Source of the DNA: an uncultured Bacilli bacterium
Lineage (GTDB): Bacteria; Bacillota_I; Bacilli_A; RF39; UBA660
DNA length: 64,000 bases
NCBI GenBank assembly: GCA_934101595.1
Contig: CAKORR010000001.1
Coordinates: 310,001 to 374,000 of the forward strand
Reading direction: 5' to 3'
The position numbers were made by a program, and so were the translations under genes. Positions 9,101 through 18,836 of this stretch are shown here, piece after piece; the first letter of the stretch is position 1, and each line of letters starts with the position of its first letter. The notes below the pieces were generated by a model. It saw only the letters and a program-made list of their open reading frames with translations, had not been told where the DNA came from and searched no databases.

Positions 9101-11087
9101 CAACGTCAGCCTCTTCTAATGAATCAAATGAAATTTTATCACTTAATTTACTAATTAAATTTTCTAGCTTGTCAACATTATTTGTATAGAAAGGAAATAT
9201 ATTTTCACCAATATAACAATCAATGCTAACGTAAGGTTTATTCAAATCAACTTTTTCGTCTAAGTTATCTTTAATATAATGAACTATCTCTTTGGAACTA
9301 CTAGAAGTTACAAAGTCTAGTTCGTCATCGGTTAATTTTAAATTATTAAATCCTCTATAATCTGAAATAGAAACATAAATATCATCAACTTTTTTCTTTT
9401 TTATTTGGTTTTCAATCTCGGATTTTAATATCTTTTGATATTCTAAAACTACATATTCCTCAAGTTCTTTAGAAAGCTTTGTTGGAATATTATTAGTTTT
9501 TATCACATGAGATTCATAATAATATAAAGCTATATTTGTATCATTATCACTATTAGTACTCATAAGTTCACTAAATGATTTACTATTAACAGTTTTATCT
9601 ATTAAATCTAATATTTTTTCTTTATCTTTAATTGCATAACCATTTATACTTACAGCAAAAACTTTATCTTTGTTGATATCTTTTACACTAGCACAAATTT
9701 CATCACTTTTACTTATCAAATTTAAAAACTCTTTATAAACCTTTCTATTAAGCCAAGTAGATATAGAATAAGTACCATTGTTAGTTTTAAAGTAAATTCG
9801 ATAGAACTTATCGGATGCTTTTCTATAAGAATTTTCATCTTGAATATTACTTATTAAGAAATTAATAATTTTTCTATCATTTATATAATCGGCCTTTCCA
9901 AATGGCCCTTGTATGTATAATTTTTCAATATCACTTACCTTAATAATTTCAGTAGTTTCTTTTAAAGTTCTTAAAGTAAAGCAAGCTCCAACTTCAATAA
10001 GAACGATTATTAAAAAGGAAATTAATGCTGACTTAGCAAAACTAATTTTCTTTAGTGTCAAGAAATCATAAATAACATAATATAAACACAATAATAAAAT
10101 TATAATTACCATAGCAAAATCTTCATAATACCTTGACTCAATAATAATAGCAATAATAGGCAACAAAACCATAGCTTTAACTATGCCATGAGCCACTAAG
10201 TTTTTGAATGATGTTTCGCAATCTTCAAAATTTCTTTTTTTAAACATAAAATATCCAGCAACAATATAAACTATGCTTGTTAAGAATGTTAATAAGATAG
10301 CACTTTTATCATAAATAGTAGCCGATCCACCAAGAACGATTTTGCTTGCGAAGTAATAAGGATAGATTGTCTTATCAGCTTTTCCTTCACTTGAAATATT
10401 TAAATTATAAACATTGTTTTTTAAATCATTTTCACAATCACTTGAATAACAGATGTAATCTTTTAATTTGCACTCATCATAATCACAATTTAATTTTATA
10501 TTTGTATTATTTCTGTCTCTATATATTACATACAAATCTTTTGAAAAAGGCACAAAACATAAAAGTAAACAAGTAACAATTAATGATGTTAACATATTAC
10601 CAGAAGATATAATAGCTAAATTGCATGTAACAAATATGAATACATATATAATGCTCCACAATAAGAAGTGATCAAATATTAAGGCAAGTGGAGTTGCAAA
10701 AACATTAGTATAGTTAAGAATTATTAATACAATCGCATTGATTAAATTAATTGCTAATATCATTAAAATTCCCATAAAAGTATTCGTAAAGAAAATACTT
10801 TTACGTGATATAGGTAATGATGCTATAAAATCAACGTTTTTCTTTTTTAACATATAACCAAATAGCAAAAACGATAATACAATAGGAACCACAAACATTA
10901 ATATAATATTAATTACTGATAAATCTCTCATGGACATTATCGCTGTATTATTAGTATTTAGATTTCTAGTTAAAAAAATAAAGAAATTAATAACTGGTAA
11001 AACTAACGCAAATACAATGGCAATTCCTTTTGATTTTTTTAAATTTTGATAAAAATATTTAAAATTAAATAATTTCGTTAAATTCAT
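9093..11087 (-). CDS. ABC-2 type permease with large extracytoplasmic segment
   Basis: The 664-residue membrane protein has about six TM helices in the N-terminal 200 residues, further helices at about 260-390 and a long soluble C-terminal region (about 400-664). It resembles the permeases of YtrBCD-like exporters by position and topology more than by a signature motif. Its start lies inside the end of the upstream ATPase gene, a translational coupling overlap. The substrate is unknown; related systems respond to wall-active agents or peptides. Confidence 0.7.
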   Translation of the reverse strand: MNLTKLFNFKYFYQNLKKSKGIAIVFALVLPVINFFIFLTRNLNTNNTAIMSMRDLSVINIILMFVVPIVLSFLLFGYMLKKKNVDFIASLPISRKSIFFTNTFMGILMILAINLINAIVLIILNYTNVFATPLALIFDHFLLWSIIYVFIFVTCNLAIISSGNMLTSLIVTCLLLCFVPFSKDLYVIYRDRNNTNIKLNCDYDECKLKDYICYSSDCENDLKNNVYNLNISSEGKADKTIYPYYFASKIVLGGSATIYDKSAILLTFLTSIVYIVAGYFMFKKRNFEDCETSFKNLVAHGIVKAMVLLPIIAIIIESRYYEDFAMVIIILLLCLYYVIYDFLTLKKISFAKSALISFLIIVLIEVGACFTLRTLKETTEIIKVSDIEKLYIQGPFGKADYINDRKIINFLISNIQDENSYRKASDKFYRIYFKTNNGTYSISTWLNRKVYKEFLNLISKSDEICASVKDINKDKVFAVSINGYAIKDKEKILDLIDKTVNSKSFSELMSTNSDNDTNIALYYYESHVIKTNNIPTKLSKELEEYVVLEYQKILKSEIENQIKKKKVDDIYVSISDYRGFNNLKLTDDELDFVTSSSSKEIVHYIKDNLDEKVDLNKPYVSIDCYIGENIFPFYTNNVDKLENLISKLSDKISFDSLEEADVDE

Positions 11088-11958
11088 ACCCTAACGCCTC
11101 CATTTCATAAATAAATACTTCTTCTAAAGTAAGAGGAATATAATCCAAAATGATTGGTTTTAAAGCTTTTAGTTTTTTCTTAGCCTTGCCATCATCTTTA
11201 ATTATTAAAATTGCAACACTACCGGTCTTTTTGTAACTTAAAATATTAATATCTTTAAAGCTATCACGGTCAAAATCTTCTTTTAGAGAAACCTGAACTT
11301 TAAACATATTAGTTTTAATAGAATCAATGTCACTTTCAAATAAAATTCCACCTTTATATAAAAGCCCAAGATTATCACAAATATCTTCTAATTCCCTTAA
11401 ATTATGACTAGTTAATATAATTGTTGTTTTCTTCTTTGACATTTGTTTAATAATGATTTTTTTAAATTCATTACGTATTACAGGATCAAGTCCATCAAAA
11501 GTTTCGTCGAAGAACATATAATCCGCATTTGTTGCAATAGCACATAATAAGGCACACTGTCTTTTCATTCCTTTAGAAAGAGTACTTATTTTGCGATTAA
11601 TATCAAGTTTTAGCATGCCAGCTAATTCTTTTAAATAATCCATATCAAATAGTGGATACATATCCTTATAAATTTTAGCAGTATCATATAGACTATAACT
11701 TGGATAAAAGAAAACATCATCACTTACAAAAACAAGTTTTTTCTTTATCTCTTCGTTATCATAGGCCTCTTCACCATCAATAATAATACTTCCCTCATCT
11801 TTTTTATAAATGCTATTTATAAGTCTAAGCAGAGTTGATTTACCAGCTCCATTTGCTCCGACTAAGCCATAAATAGAATTATCACAGATATTACAATTTA
11901 AGTTTTCTAAAACTTTTCTTCCCCCGAAAGACTTGCTTAAATTTTTAATTGTTATCAT
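11065..11958 (-). CDS. ABC transporter ATP-binding protein (exporter type)
   Basis: All nucleotide-binding motifs are present: Walker A GANGAGKST (about 35), signature LSKGMKRQ (degenerate LSGGQ), Walker B YMFFDETFDGLDP (D-E-T instead of D-E-P) and the H-loop TSHNL. It is the first gene of the ATPase-permease-GntR-glycosyltransferase operon. The C-terminal ~90 residues form the extra domain common in YtrB/EcsA-like ATPases. Confidence 0.85.
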   Translation of the reverse strand: MITIKNLSKSFGGRKVLENLNCNICDNSIYGLVGANGAGKSTLLRLINSIYKKDEGSIIIDGEEAYDNEEIKKKLVFVSDDVFFYPSYSLYDTAKIYKDMYPLFDMDYLKELAGMLKLDINRKISTLSKGMKRQCALLCAIATNADYMFFDETFDGLDPVIRNEFKKIIIKQMSKKKTTIILTSHNLRELEDICDNLGLLYKGGILFESDIDSIKTNMFKVQVSLKEDFDRDSFKDINILSYKKTGSVAILIIKDDGKAKKKLKALKPIILDYIPLTLEEVFIYEMEALGYEFNEII

Positions 11959-11973
11959 TTTTTGCTCCTTTAT

Positions 11974-12000
11974 AATTGTATTACTTGTAATAATACAATT
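11974..12000 (-). promoter_or_regulatory. Probable GntR (YtrA-type) operator
   Basis: AATTGTATTA and TAATACAATT form a perfect 10-bp inverted repeat around a 7-base spacer. It lies between the -10 box and the ribosome binding site of the ABC operon, where a bound repressor would block transcription. The second GntR-ABC operon has a palindrome with the same 7-base spacer (62638-62658). Confidence 0.65.
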
Positions 12001-12002
12001 AT

Positions 12003-12030
12003 ATTATACAATATTATATTATAATTGCAA
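12003..12030 (-). promoter_or_regulatory. Promoter of the GntR/ABC operon
   Basis: Minus-strand TTGCAA (12025-12030) and TATAAT (12003-12008) are separated by 16 bases and placed just upstream of the operator palindrome. Confidence 0.6.
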
Positions 12031-12034
12031 CAAA

Positions 12035-12055
12035 AAATAAGCATTACGCTTATTT
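12035..12055 (-). terminator. Terminator of asnB
   Basis: AAATAAGC pairs with GCTTATTT around a 5-base loop, followed by T residues on the minus strand, at the end of asnB. Confidence 0.75.
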
Positions 12056-13864
12056 AAAGTAAACATCATACCATTTTAAGAAGCAATAAATTGTCCATAT
12101 TTTTCGATAATTATCTTTTCTTCCGCTTTTATGAACGTCTAGTAAATCTACAACATATTTTGTATTAAAAAATTTATTAGCATTATCACTTGTTAGTGTT
12201 TTTTTAATTTCATCATAAACTAAGTCATCTTTCATCCATTCTCTAACAGGTACTGGGAAGCCCAATTTTTTCTTTTTATAGGATTCATTTGGTATTACCT
12301 CTTTAGCAGCATCCCTTAAAGCAAGTTTAGTATTTATTTTGCTTACCTTATAATCTATTGGTAGAGAACTAGCCACTTTAAATACCTCTTTATCTACAAA
12401 AGGAACCCTGCCTTCTAGTGAATTTGCCATAGTCATACGATCAGCCTTCTGCAAAATGTCCTTAATTAACCAAAAGTTAATATCAATAGCTTGCATCTTT
12501 ACAATATTAGACTCATCTTTAAACTCATCAAAAACTTTCTTAGTTATATCACTATTTTTTATCGTTCTTTTCTTTTTTAAAACCTTGTTAGATTCTTTTT
12601 CACTAAATACTTTATTTACTCCTATATAATCTTCTTCTAATGTTTTTCCTCTTCTTACCAAAAAGTTTATACCTCTTACTTCAGGTAAAAAACTGCACAC
12701 TTTTGAAATAGCTCTTCTTATAAAGAAAGGAATTTTATTATAAAATTTATAATCAACTTCTTCACGATAAGTATTGTAGCCCCCAAAGAATTCATCTGCG
12801 CCTTCTCCTGATAAAACAACTTTTAAATCCTTACTTGCTAAAGAAGCCACAAAATAAAGAGCCACACTCGCCGGATCACTAGTAGGTTCATCCATATAAT
12901 ACATGACATCGGGTATAATTTTCATATACTCATCTTTAGTAATAATTTTGCTTTTATTGTCTATATTCAATTTCAAAGCTAAATCTTTTGCTAAGTCTAT
13001 TTCACTATATCTTTCTTTATTATATCCAACGGTATAGGTTTTAGAAGGATGAGCTAATGATACTATATAAGATGAGTCTATACCACTTGATAAAAATGAT
13101 CCAACTTCAACATCGGCTAACAAATGATGAGAAACTGAATCTTTCATAGTTTCACTAATCTTTTTAACCGCATCATTATAGCTTATCTCTTTTTCTTTGA
13201 ATTCTAATTTATAATATCTTTCAATCTTAAATTTTCCATTTTTATAAAATAAACTACATCCTGGTTCTAATCGATAAACTCCTTTAAAGAAGGTTTCTTC
13301 AGTAGGTGTAAAACTAAAGGAAAGATAAGGGCCAATTAATTCTTCATTTAATTCCTTTTTAAAGTCAGGATGTTCTAAAAAACATTTTATCTCTGATGCA
13401 AACATAAATGTATCATTAAACATCGCATAATAAAGTGGCTTTATTCCAAAATTATCTCTTGCTAAAAACATAGTTTTTTTCTTAATATCGTATATTGCAA
13501 ATGCAAACATTCCTCTTAAATGTTTAGGCAAGTTATTTCCGTATTCTTCATATCCATGTAGTAAAACCTCTGTATCAGAATGTGTTTTAAATTTATGCTT
13601 TTTTTTCTTTAATTCATCTCTTAATTCAAGATAGTTATATATTTCACCATTAAAGATTACTACTAAAGAATTATCTTCGTTATACATTGGCTGTTTACCA
13701 GCATTAATATCAATTATAGATAGCCTTCTATGAGCGAGTGCAACGTTATCATCAGTATATATTCCCTCACCATCAGGGCCTCTATGCTTAATACGTTCAC
13801 TCATTCTTTTAATAATGTTTTCTTTATCACTTTTATTATTTATAAATCCTGTTATACCGCACAT
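12050..13864 (-). CDS. asnB: Glutamine-hydrolysing asparagine synthetase
   Basis: It converts Asp, Gln and ATP to Asn. The N-terminal class II glutaminase starts MCGITGF, with Cys2 as nucleophile after Met removal, and has the RLSIID and GEIYNY motifs. The synthetase domain carries the PP-loop SGIDSS (about 260) and LSGEGADEFFGGY (about 345-357). The 604-residue length is normal for AsnB. Its start is 1 base from the end of the LtaS-like gene, so both form an operon. A related role in amidating wall precursors is possible for AsnB paralogs but cannot be told here. Confidence 0.92.
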   Translation of the reverse strand: MCGITGFINNKSDKENIIKRMSERIKHRGPDGEGIYTDDNVALAHRRLSIIDINAGKQPMYNEDNSLVVIFNGEIYNYLELRDELKKKKHKFKTHSDTEVLLHGYEEYGNNLPKHLRGMFAFAIYDIKKKTMFLARDNFGIKPLYYAMFNDTFMFASEIKCFLEHPDFKKELNEELIGPYLSFSFTPTEETFFKGVYRLEPGCSLFYKNGKFKIERYYKLEFKEKEISYNDAVKKISETMKDSVSHHLLADVEVGSFLSSGIDSSYIVSLAHPSKTYTVGYNKERYSEIDLAKDLALKLNIDNKSKIITKDEYMKIIPDVMYYMDEPTSDPASVALYFVASLASKDLKVVLSGEGADEFFGGYNTYREEVDYKFYNKIPFFIRRAISKVCSFLPEVRGINFLVRRGKTLEEDYIGVNKVFSEKESNKVLKKKRTIKNSDITKKVFDEFKDESNIVKMQAIDINFWLIKDILQKADRMTMANSLEGRVPFVDKEVFKVASSLPIDYKVSKINTKLALRDAAKEVIPNESYKKKKLGFPVPVREWMKDDLVYDEIKKTLTSDNANKFFNTKYVVDLLDVHKSGRKDNYRKIWTIYCFLKWYDVYFK

Positions 13865-13865
13865 T

Positions 13866-15803
13866 TTAATCTCCTAATACTTTTTTATAGTAATTTTGTT
13901 CAATTATATTTTTGCTCATCGTTATTTTTGAAGAAACAATTTTATTCATGTTATTAACATACTGTTCATCCACTGTTGCCCCATCTTTTAAAACAAATTT
14001 TTTCTCTGCTGCAAAATAAGTTCCTTTATCCGAAACCCAAGAGCGGTTATTCATAATAGCGAGACCTGGTTCAGTGCTTAAAATATCCTTTCCTATAAAT
14101 AAACGTGAGTCATAATCTAAGCCAAATAAATTATAAATCGTTGGGATAACATCTATTTCGCTACCAACTTTATCAATTTCAATTTTTTTCATCTTACTAT
14201 TATAAAGTGCAAAATTACTACGATTTATTTCAACAACACCATCTCTTTTATAAGTAGATAACTCATTGATTTCATTTAAACTTAACATATAAGGATAATG
14301 ATCTCCAACAAAAGCTATAACAGTGTCATCAAGTTTATTAGCATCTTTTAGTTTCTTTAAAAGCAATTCTAGGGCATCGTTAAATTCTTTTTGAGCAGCT
14401 AAATAGGCTTTTGCTCTCTCACTATAAGGAAACGAAGCTGTTTCCTTTTGATGCTTTTTACTCATATTATTTCCTGACCAAGAATAATCGCCATGACCGC
14501 TTACACTGGCATAGAAAACCATAAACTTATCTTCATTTATGTAATCATCAAACGTCGCATTAATCATTTCAACATCACTTTCAGGCCAACTCTTACAATT
14601 AATTTTCTTTTCTAATCCATTGTAGCAACCTGTAAAATTATCAAAGCCTATTGCTTTTAAATACTTATTGCGATCTTGGAAAGTATAGTAGTGATCATGG
14701 TAAGCAAATGTTTTATATCCACCACTTTTGAAAGAATTCGCAAGTCCATAAGGAAAATAATTACCACCATTACGCCATGTTTTTAAAATTGCATTGTTAG
14801 CGAACAATCCAGTTAATTCCTGAAATTCTCCACCAATGGTTGAATTATTAACAGGGGTGTAGAAATTATTAAAGACAAATCCATTGCTGGTAAGTTCATA
14901 TAAAGTACTAGTAAAATCTTCTTTAACTGCGATTGAATTAAAGCTTTCGGCCATAAATAATATTAAATTCTTATTTTTAAAATATCCTGTGTATTTATTT
15001 TTTTGTGTACCACTATCACTATTAAAATACTCATGCATACTCTTTAGTGTGTTATTACTCTCATTGCTAATAAGCTTATTAAAATCAATATTATTATTTA
15101 TATTATAATCATATTTTACTTCAGTTTCTTCTTTATCTCGATTATTTTTATTATTTATCAAAACCACTTCTTCTGAAAATCCAGTTATAGTTTTATGAAT
15201 ATCCAAATAAGTGGATACGTATACACCGAACTTTTCAATGTTTAAAGATGTTTCATTAACTTTGTAATAAAGTTCATATGCCGAATAGGATTCTTTTTTA
15301 TTAATAAGTAATGAACATTTAAAAATTAATAAACTAACAATAAAAATACTTAAAGACATTATTATATCTTTATTTTTAGATTCAAAATCAAGCTTTTTCT
15401 TAATTAATAGCCCAGTTATAAATGGTATAAATATAACAATTATATATAGTAAATTTTTTATAACCATTAGTAAAGTATCTTGCCAAAATGTCATGACTTG
15501 GTCCGCTAACTTTAACATGGATATGGAGAAGAACACATTTAAAGTGTTTTTATAAACTAATTCTGCAATCATCCAAAATGAAATTAAAAAAAGTAATATA
15601 AAATAAACTGTTTTTTTCAATTTTTCGTTTCTAAACAAACTGCAAATAAAAGTTACAAAGCTTGTTACTAAAAAACTTGATAATAATATATATATTAATG
15701 AACGTGAAAAAAACGATTCTATAGTAATAATTCTAAAAATCAATTCCATAAATACTATTGATACAAATGTATATAACATTAAATTAAGTTTCTTCTCTTT
15801 CAT
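13866..15803 (-). CDS. LtaS-like sulfatase-fold membrane synthase
   Basis: The 645 residues comprise five N-terminal TM helices (about 10-170), a linker, and an extracytoplasmic alkaline-phosphatase-superfamily domain (about 280-610). The domain shows FMAESFNS (metal Glu), NNSTIGGEF with the candidate catalytic Thr, the HDH and GDHYPYML metal motifs. LtaS enzymes polymerise glycerol-phosphate from phosphatidylglycerol onto lipoteichoic acid; some relatives transfer phosphoglycerol to other polymers. The exact product is uncertain. It is first in an operon with asnB. Confidence 0.85.
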   Translation of the reverse strand: MKEKKLNLMLYTFVSIVFMELIFRIITIESFFSRSLIYILLSSFLVTSFVTFICSLFRNEKLKKTVYFILLFLISFWMIAELVYKNTLNVFFSISMLKLADQVMTFWQDTLLMVIKNLLYIIVIFIPFITGLLIKKKLDFESKNKDIIMSLSIFIVSLLIFKCSLLINKKESYSAYELYYKVNETSLNIEKFGVYVSTYLDIHKTITGFSEEVVLINNKNNRDKEETEVKYDYNINNNIDFNKLISNESNNTLKSMHEYFNSDSGTQKNKYTGYFKNKNLILFMAESFNSIAVKEDFTSTLYELTSNGFVFNNFYTPVNNSTIGGEFQELTGLFANNAILKTWRNGGNYFPYGLANSFKSGGYKTFAYHDHYYTFQDRNKYLKAIGFDNFTGCYNGLEKKINCKSWPESDVEMINATFDDYINEDKFMVFYASVSGHGDYSWSGNNMSKKHQKETASFPYSERAKAYLAAQKEFNDALELLLKKLKDANKLDDTVIAFVGDHYPYMLSLNEINELSTYKRDGVVEINRSNFALYNSKMKKIEIDKVGSEIDVIPTIYNLFGLDYDSRLFIGKDILSTEPGLAIMNNRSWVSDKGTYFAAEKKFVLKDGATVDEQYVNNMNKIVSSKITMSKNIIEQNYYKKVLGD

Positions 15804-15844
15804 TAAACCACCAGTATTAGTATATCATAAATCATTATAGATAA

Positions 15845-15874
15845 TCAAAAAAAGAAAGATTTCTCTTTCTTTTT
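15845..15874 (-). terminator. Terminator downstream of the YihY-GGDEF operon
   Basis: AAAAAGAAAGA pairs with TCTTTCTTTTT around a TTTC loop, followed by T residues on the minus strand. Confidence 0.65.
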
Positions 15875-15968
15875 AAATATTACTCTTCAATATCGTTAAT
15901 AAAGAATATTAGATTGATATCAAAGCCTAAAATGTACTTAGTAATATTTGGGTACATGTTATTATTAT

Positions 15969-16838
15969 CTACAATTTAACAACATTTATTTGACCTGTTT
16001 TTTCCAATTTTATCTCTTCTTCTCGATAGTTTAAGGCCATTCCAATTGTAAAAACATATGCCAGTAAATACACCCAAATCATTAATATAACTATATTAGC
16101 AAGTCCACCATAAAATACATCATACACTGCTATGTTTGAAATATAATAAGAAAATCCCGCTGTTATTATTATCCACATAATAGATGTGAAAGCCGCTCCA
16201 TAATTAACATATCTACTAGGCAAAAGTCTATCTGGAGCCATTGTATAAAGAATTTTTACTAAAATGAATATAACACACCAAGAAATTGGGCCTCGTAAAA
16301 TATTAAAAATTTTATTAATTTCATTAGTAAAATGACTATTTAAATTTACATACTTTATTAACTCCATAATTTTATGGCCAAAAACAGGAACCGCAAGCAT
16401 AAATATTATTAGTAGTATTAGAAAAAAGGTCATAATTCCAGCTTTAATTCTTCGCTTTAAATAGTTCGCATTTTTTATTCCATAAATTGCATTTGATGTA
16501 ACTATAATTGAAGCTGCGCCATTTGATGCAATAAAATAAGCCATTATTAATGAGAAATAAAATTTAATTCCTAAACCAGATCCTCCAAAATTAGCAACAA
16601 TCATTTTGGCAATATCTTCATTTAGTGCTTTGGCAACAAATTCAAATATAAAACTTGAGGATATGTTAAAAAATGATGCTATATAAGTTATCAACGTAAT
16701 TGTAGGAACGATTGACAAAACCATGAAAAATGCAAAAGAGCCCGGAAGTATTGCCATTTCGGGTCTTTTTAAAACACTAATAAAGTTTGTCCAAAAGTTT
16801 TTAATTCTTGATCTCATCATTTGCATCTTTTGATACAT
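15969..16838 (-). CDS. YihY/BrkB family inner membrane protein
   Basis: About 289 residues with six predicted TM helices. The family pattern is an N-terminal amphipathic stretch, the P-G-S-F-A-F segment before TM1, and glycine/proline-rich loops between long helices. The biochemical function of the family is not settled, although it was once misnamed RNase BN. The reading frame overlaps the end of the upstream sensor gene by up to 38 bases; several Met codons (16838, 16826, 16820, 16817) could start it, and the AGAAGG site fits 16826 best. Confidence 0.8.
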   Translation of the reverse strand: MYQKMQMMRSRIKNFWTNFISVLKRPEMAILPGSFAFFMVLSIVPTITLITYIASFFNISSSFIFEFVAKALNEDIAKMIVANFGGSGLGIKFYFSLIMAYFIASNGAASIIVTSNAIYGIKNANYLKRRIKAGIMTFFLILLIIFMLAVPVFGHKIMELIKYVNLNSHFTNEINKIFNILRGPISWCVIFILVKILYTMAPDRLLPSRYVNYGAAFTSIMWIIITAGFSYYISNIAVYDVFYGGLANIVILMIWVYLLAYVFTIGMALNYREEEIKLEKTGQINVVKL

Positions 16839-18834
16839 CCTTCTTTTGGCTCTTCATTTGCTCTACAGCTTCATTTATAGCATCTTCTATAGTTTTTATA
16901 TCGTCAGTTATCATACTATATCCAAACTCAGCACCATATTCATATGGTAATTTTTTAAACTCTTTATTTAGTTTGTGAATATAACTTGTAATTTGTTTTT
17001 TAGTATATCCAATTAAATATATTAAAAATTCATTACCATCTGTTCTCATTACATCCGAATAATCTAATTGAGTTTTAATTAATATGTTAGCAACGGCCTT
17101 TATTTGTTTATCTCCCTCTTCGTAACCTAAAGTATCATTAATATATTGAATATTATTCAAATCTATTACTATCATAGCTTGAGGATATACTTTATTGTTA
17201 TTCCAATTATCAATGTTCTCATTCAAATAGTTACGATTCTTTAGAGAAGTTAACTGGTCAATATATTTCATTTTATCTTCTTTACGAATCTTTTTGATAA
17301 TTGTAATCTTTTTACTACGACGATAGATAGCATATATAACTATTGCCGTTACAAACAAAATCACTAAGAAATATTTAGCCATCTTGCCAAGTAAAGTTCC
17401 ACTCTTTATAGTTTCAGTATGATTTAGCAATCCTTTATTTAAAGCTTCATTATAATCTATTGTATTTATATATCGCTCAAATAATTTATAGAAAGCATTG
17501 TTATTATTAATTTTAAATGAATATTCATCACTTGCATAATTTACATATCTCTCGCTATAATTTTTTAATTCATCATTCTTGTAATAATCAAAAATATTTT
17601 TATCAAGCAATATAATTACATCTTTTTTAGTAAGGCGGAATAATTCTTTATTATCCTTGTATGTTTTAATATTAACACCACTAACACTTTGCAAGGTGTT
17701 TTTTAAAATACTATCTTCTAAAACATACACTGTTTTATTTTTTAAAGCGCCAAGAGAATTAATAACTATAGAATTTTTATTATTAGCAATAATGCTATAT
17801 TTTATAGCAAGTCCACCTTTAACCGTCTGATAATTATTAGTAAGATTATAATAGTTAAAATAAAAGTTAATACTATTATTTTCAGTAGCTTTAACAAAAC
17901 GATTAAAGTTTTTATACTTAGTAAATTTAATATCTAAGTTAGCAAACGAAGAAAATTCTTTTAAGTAAATAGCTACAATTCCGCCATAATTTCCACCCGT
18001 TATAACTTCGTATGGGCTATTATTTACAAAACCATAATTGAAGTCCATACTTCTTAGGGCATCAACCTCAGTTTCAGAAATATTTAACTTTGATGTGAAT
18101 AATCGAAATAAAGATTCATTATAGTAATCCTTAAAATTATCTTGCCATTTTAAGAAATATTTTTTTAGTACTCTTCCAAAATCATTATCAGTATTTTCAA
18201 TTACGTAATATGTAGGAATATCACTTAAGTGTTTAACTACATACAAATTGTTTTCCAATAATGTATCCATATATTCAACAAGAGGAACTACTATATAATC
18301 AATTTTGTCTTCGTTAAACTCTTTTAATAATTCTTCGCGATTATTAAATTGTTCATAATTAATTTTAAAACCACTCAAATAACTAGAAACATGAGACATA
18401 TTATCTTTAGTTATACCCAAAGTTAAGCCATTTAAGTTATCATAACTACTTAACAATTCATAACTTTTCTTTAAAATAACGTAGTGATCGCGGTAAAATT
18501 CTAAATCTCCATCATTTAGAGTATTTTTATAATGAAGAGCTAAAGATGAAGTTTTATCAGTTGACTTAATCGCAATTGGGTTTATATTAATATCATATTC
18601 TTTAGCAAAATCGGTGAGAAAGTCAAAGAAAACTCCTTTACCTACATTTCCAAATACTTTATTATCATTTAAAACATTTATGTTTTGAATAGTAGAAAGG
18701 CTATCATTTACCCAACGCCTTTCCGAAACTGTAAGTCTAGTCTTATCACTATATATGTTAAAAACAATTATTCCTGATGTAATTAAAACTATTGCTATAA
18801 CTATTCCTATAATTACTTTTGTTTTATTTTTCAT
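16801..18834 (-). CDS. Membrane sensor with two solute-binding domains and a degenerate GGDEF domain
   Basis: The 677-residue protein has TM1 at about 7-27 and two tandem periplasmic-binding-protein-like domains (about 33-240 and 245-475), as in BvgS-type sensors. TM2 is at about 480-500, followed by a C-terminal GGDEF-fold domain (about 520-670, opening IDQLTSLKNRNYL). The active-site motif expected as GGDEF reads DGNEF in MRTDGNEFLIYL: the first Gly is Asp and the Asp is Asn. Diguanylate cyclase activity is therefore doubtful. It could bind nucleotide or act through contact. It lies 2 bases downstream of a small membrane-protein gene and overlaps yihY. Confidence 0.8.
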   Translation of the reverse strand: MKNKTKVIIGIVIAIVLITSGIIVFNIYSDKTRLTVSERRWVNDSLSTIQNINVLNDNKVFGNVGKGVFFDFLTDFAKEYDININPIAIKSTDKTSSLALHYKNTLNDGDLEFYRDHYVILKKSYELLSSYDNLNGLTLGITKDNMSHVSSYLSGFKINYEQFNNREELLKEFNEDKIDYIVVPLVEYMDTLLENNLYVVKHLSDIPTYYVIENTDNDFGRVLKKYFLKWQDNFKDYYNESLFRLFTSKLNISETEVDALRSMDFNYGFVNNSPYEVITGGNYGGIVAIYLKEFSSFANLDIKFTKYKNFNRFVKATENNSINFYFNYYNLTNNYQTVKGGLAIKYSIIANNKNSIVINSLGALKNKTVYVLEDSILKNTLQSVSGVNIKTYKDNKELFRLTKKDVIILLDKNIFDYYKNDELKNYSERYVNYASDEYSFKINNNNAFYKLFERYINTIDYNEALNKGLLNHTETIKSGTLLGKMAKYFLVILFVTAIVIYAIYRRSKKITIIKKIRKEDKMKYIDQLTSLKNRNYLNENIDNWNNNKVYPQAMIVIDLNNIQYINDTLGYEEGDKQIKAVANILIKTQLDYSDVMRTDGNEFLIYLIGYTKKQITSYIHKLNKEFKKLPYEYGAEFGYSMITDDIKTIEDAINEAVEQMKSQKKDVSKDANDEIKN

Positions 18835-18836
18835 AA

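Noticed and set aside
15880..15957. A 25-residue minus-strand ORF (MYPNITKYILGFDINLIFF) between the YihY gene and its terminator
   Set aside because: No ribosome binding site is visible and the composition is that of random AT-rich DNA; it may be real but is not supported.
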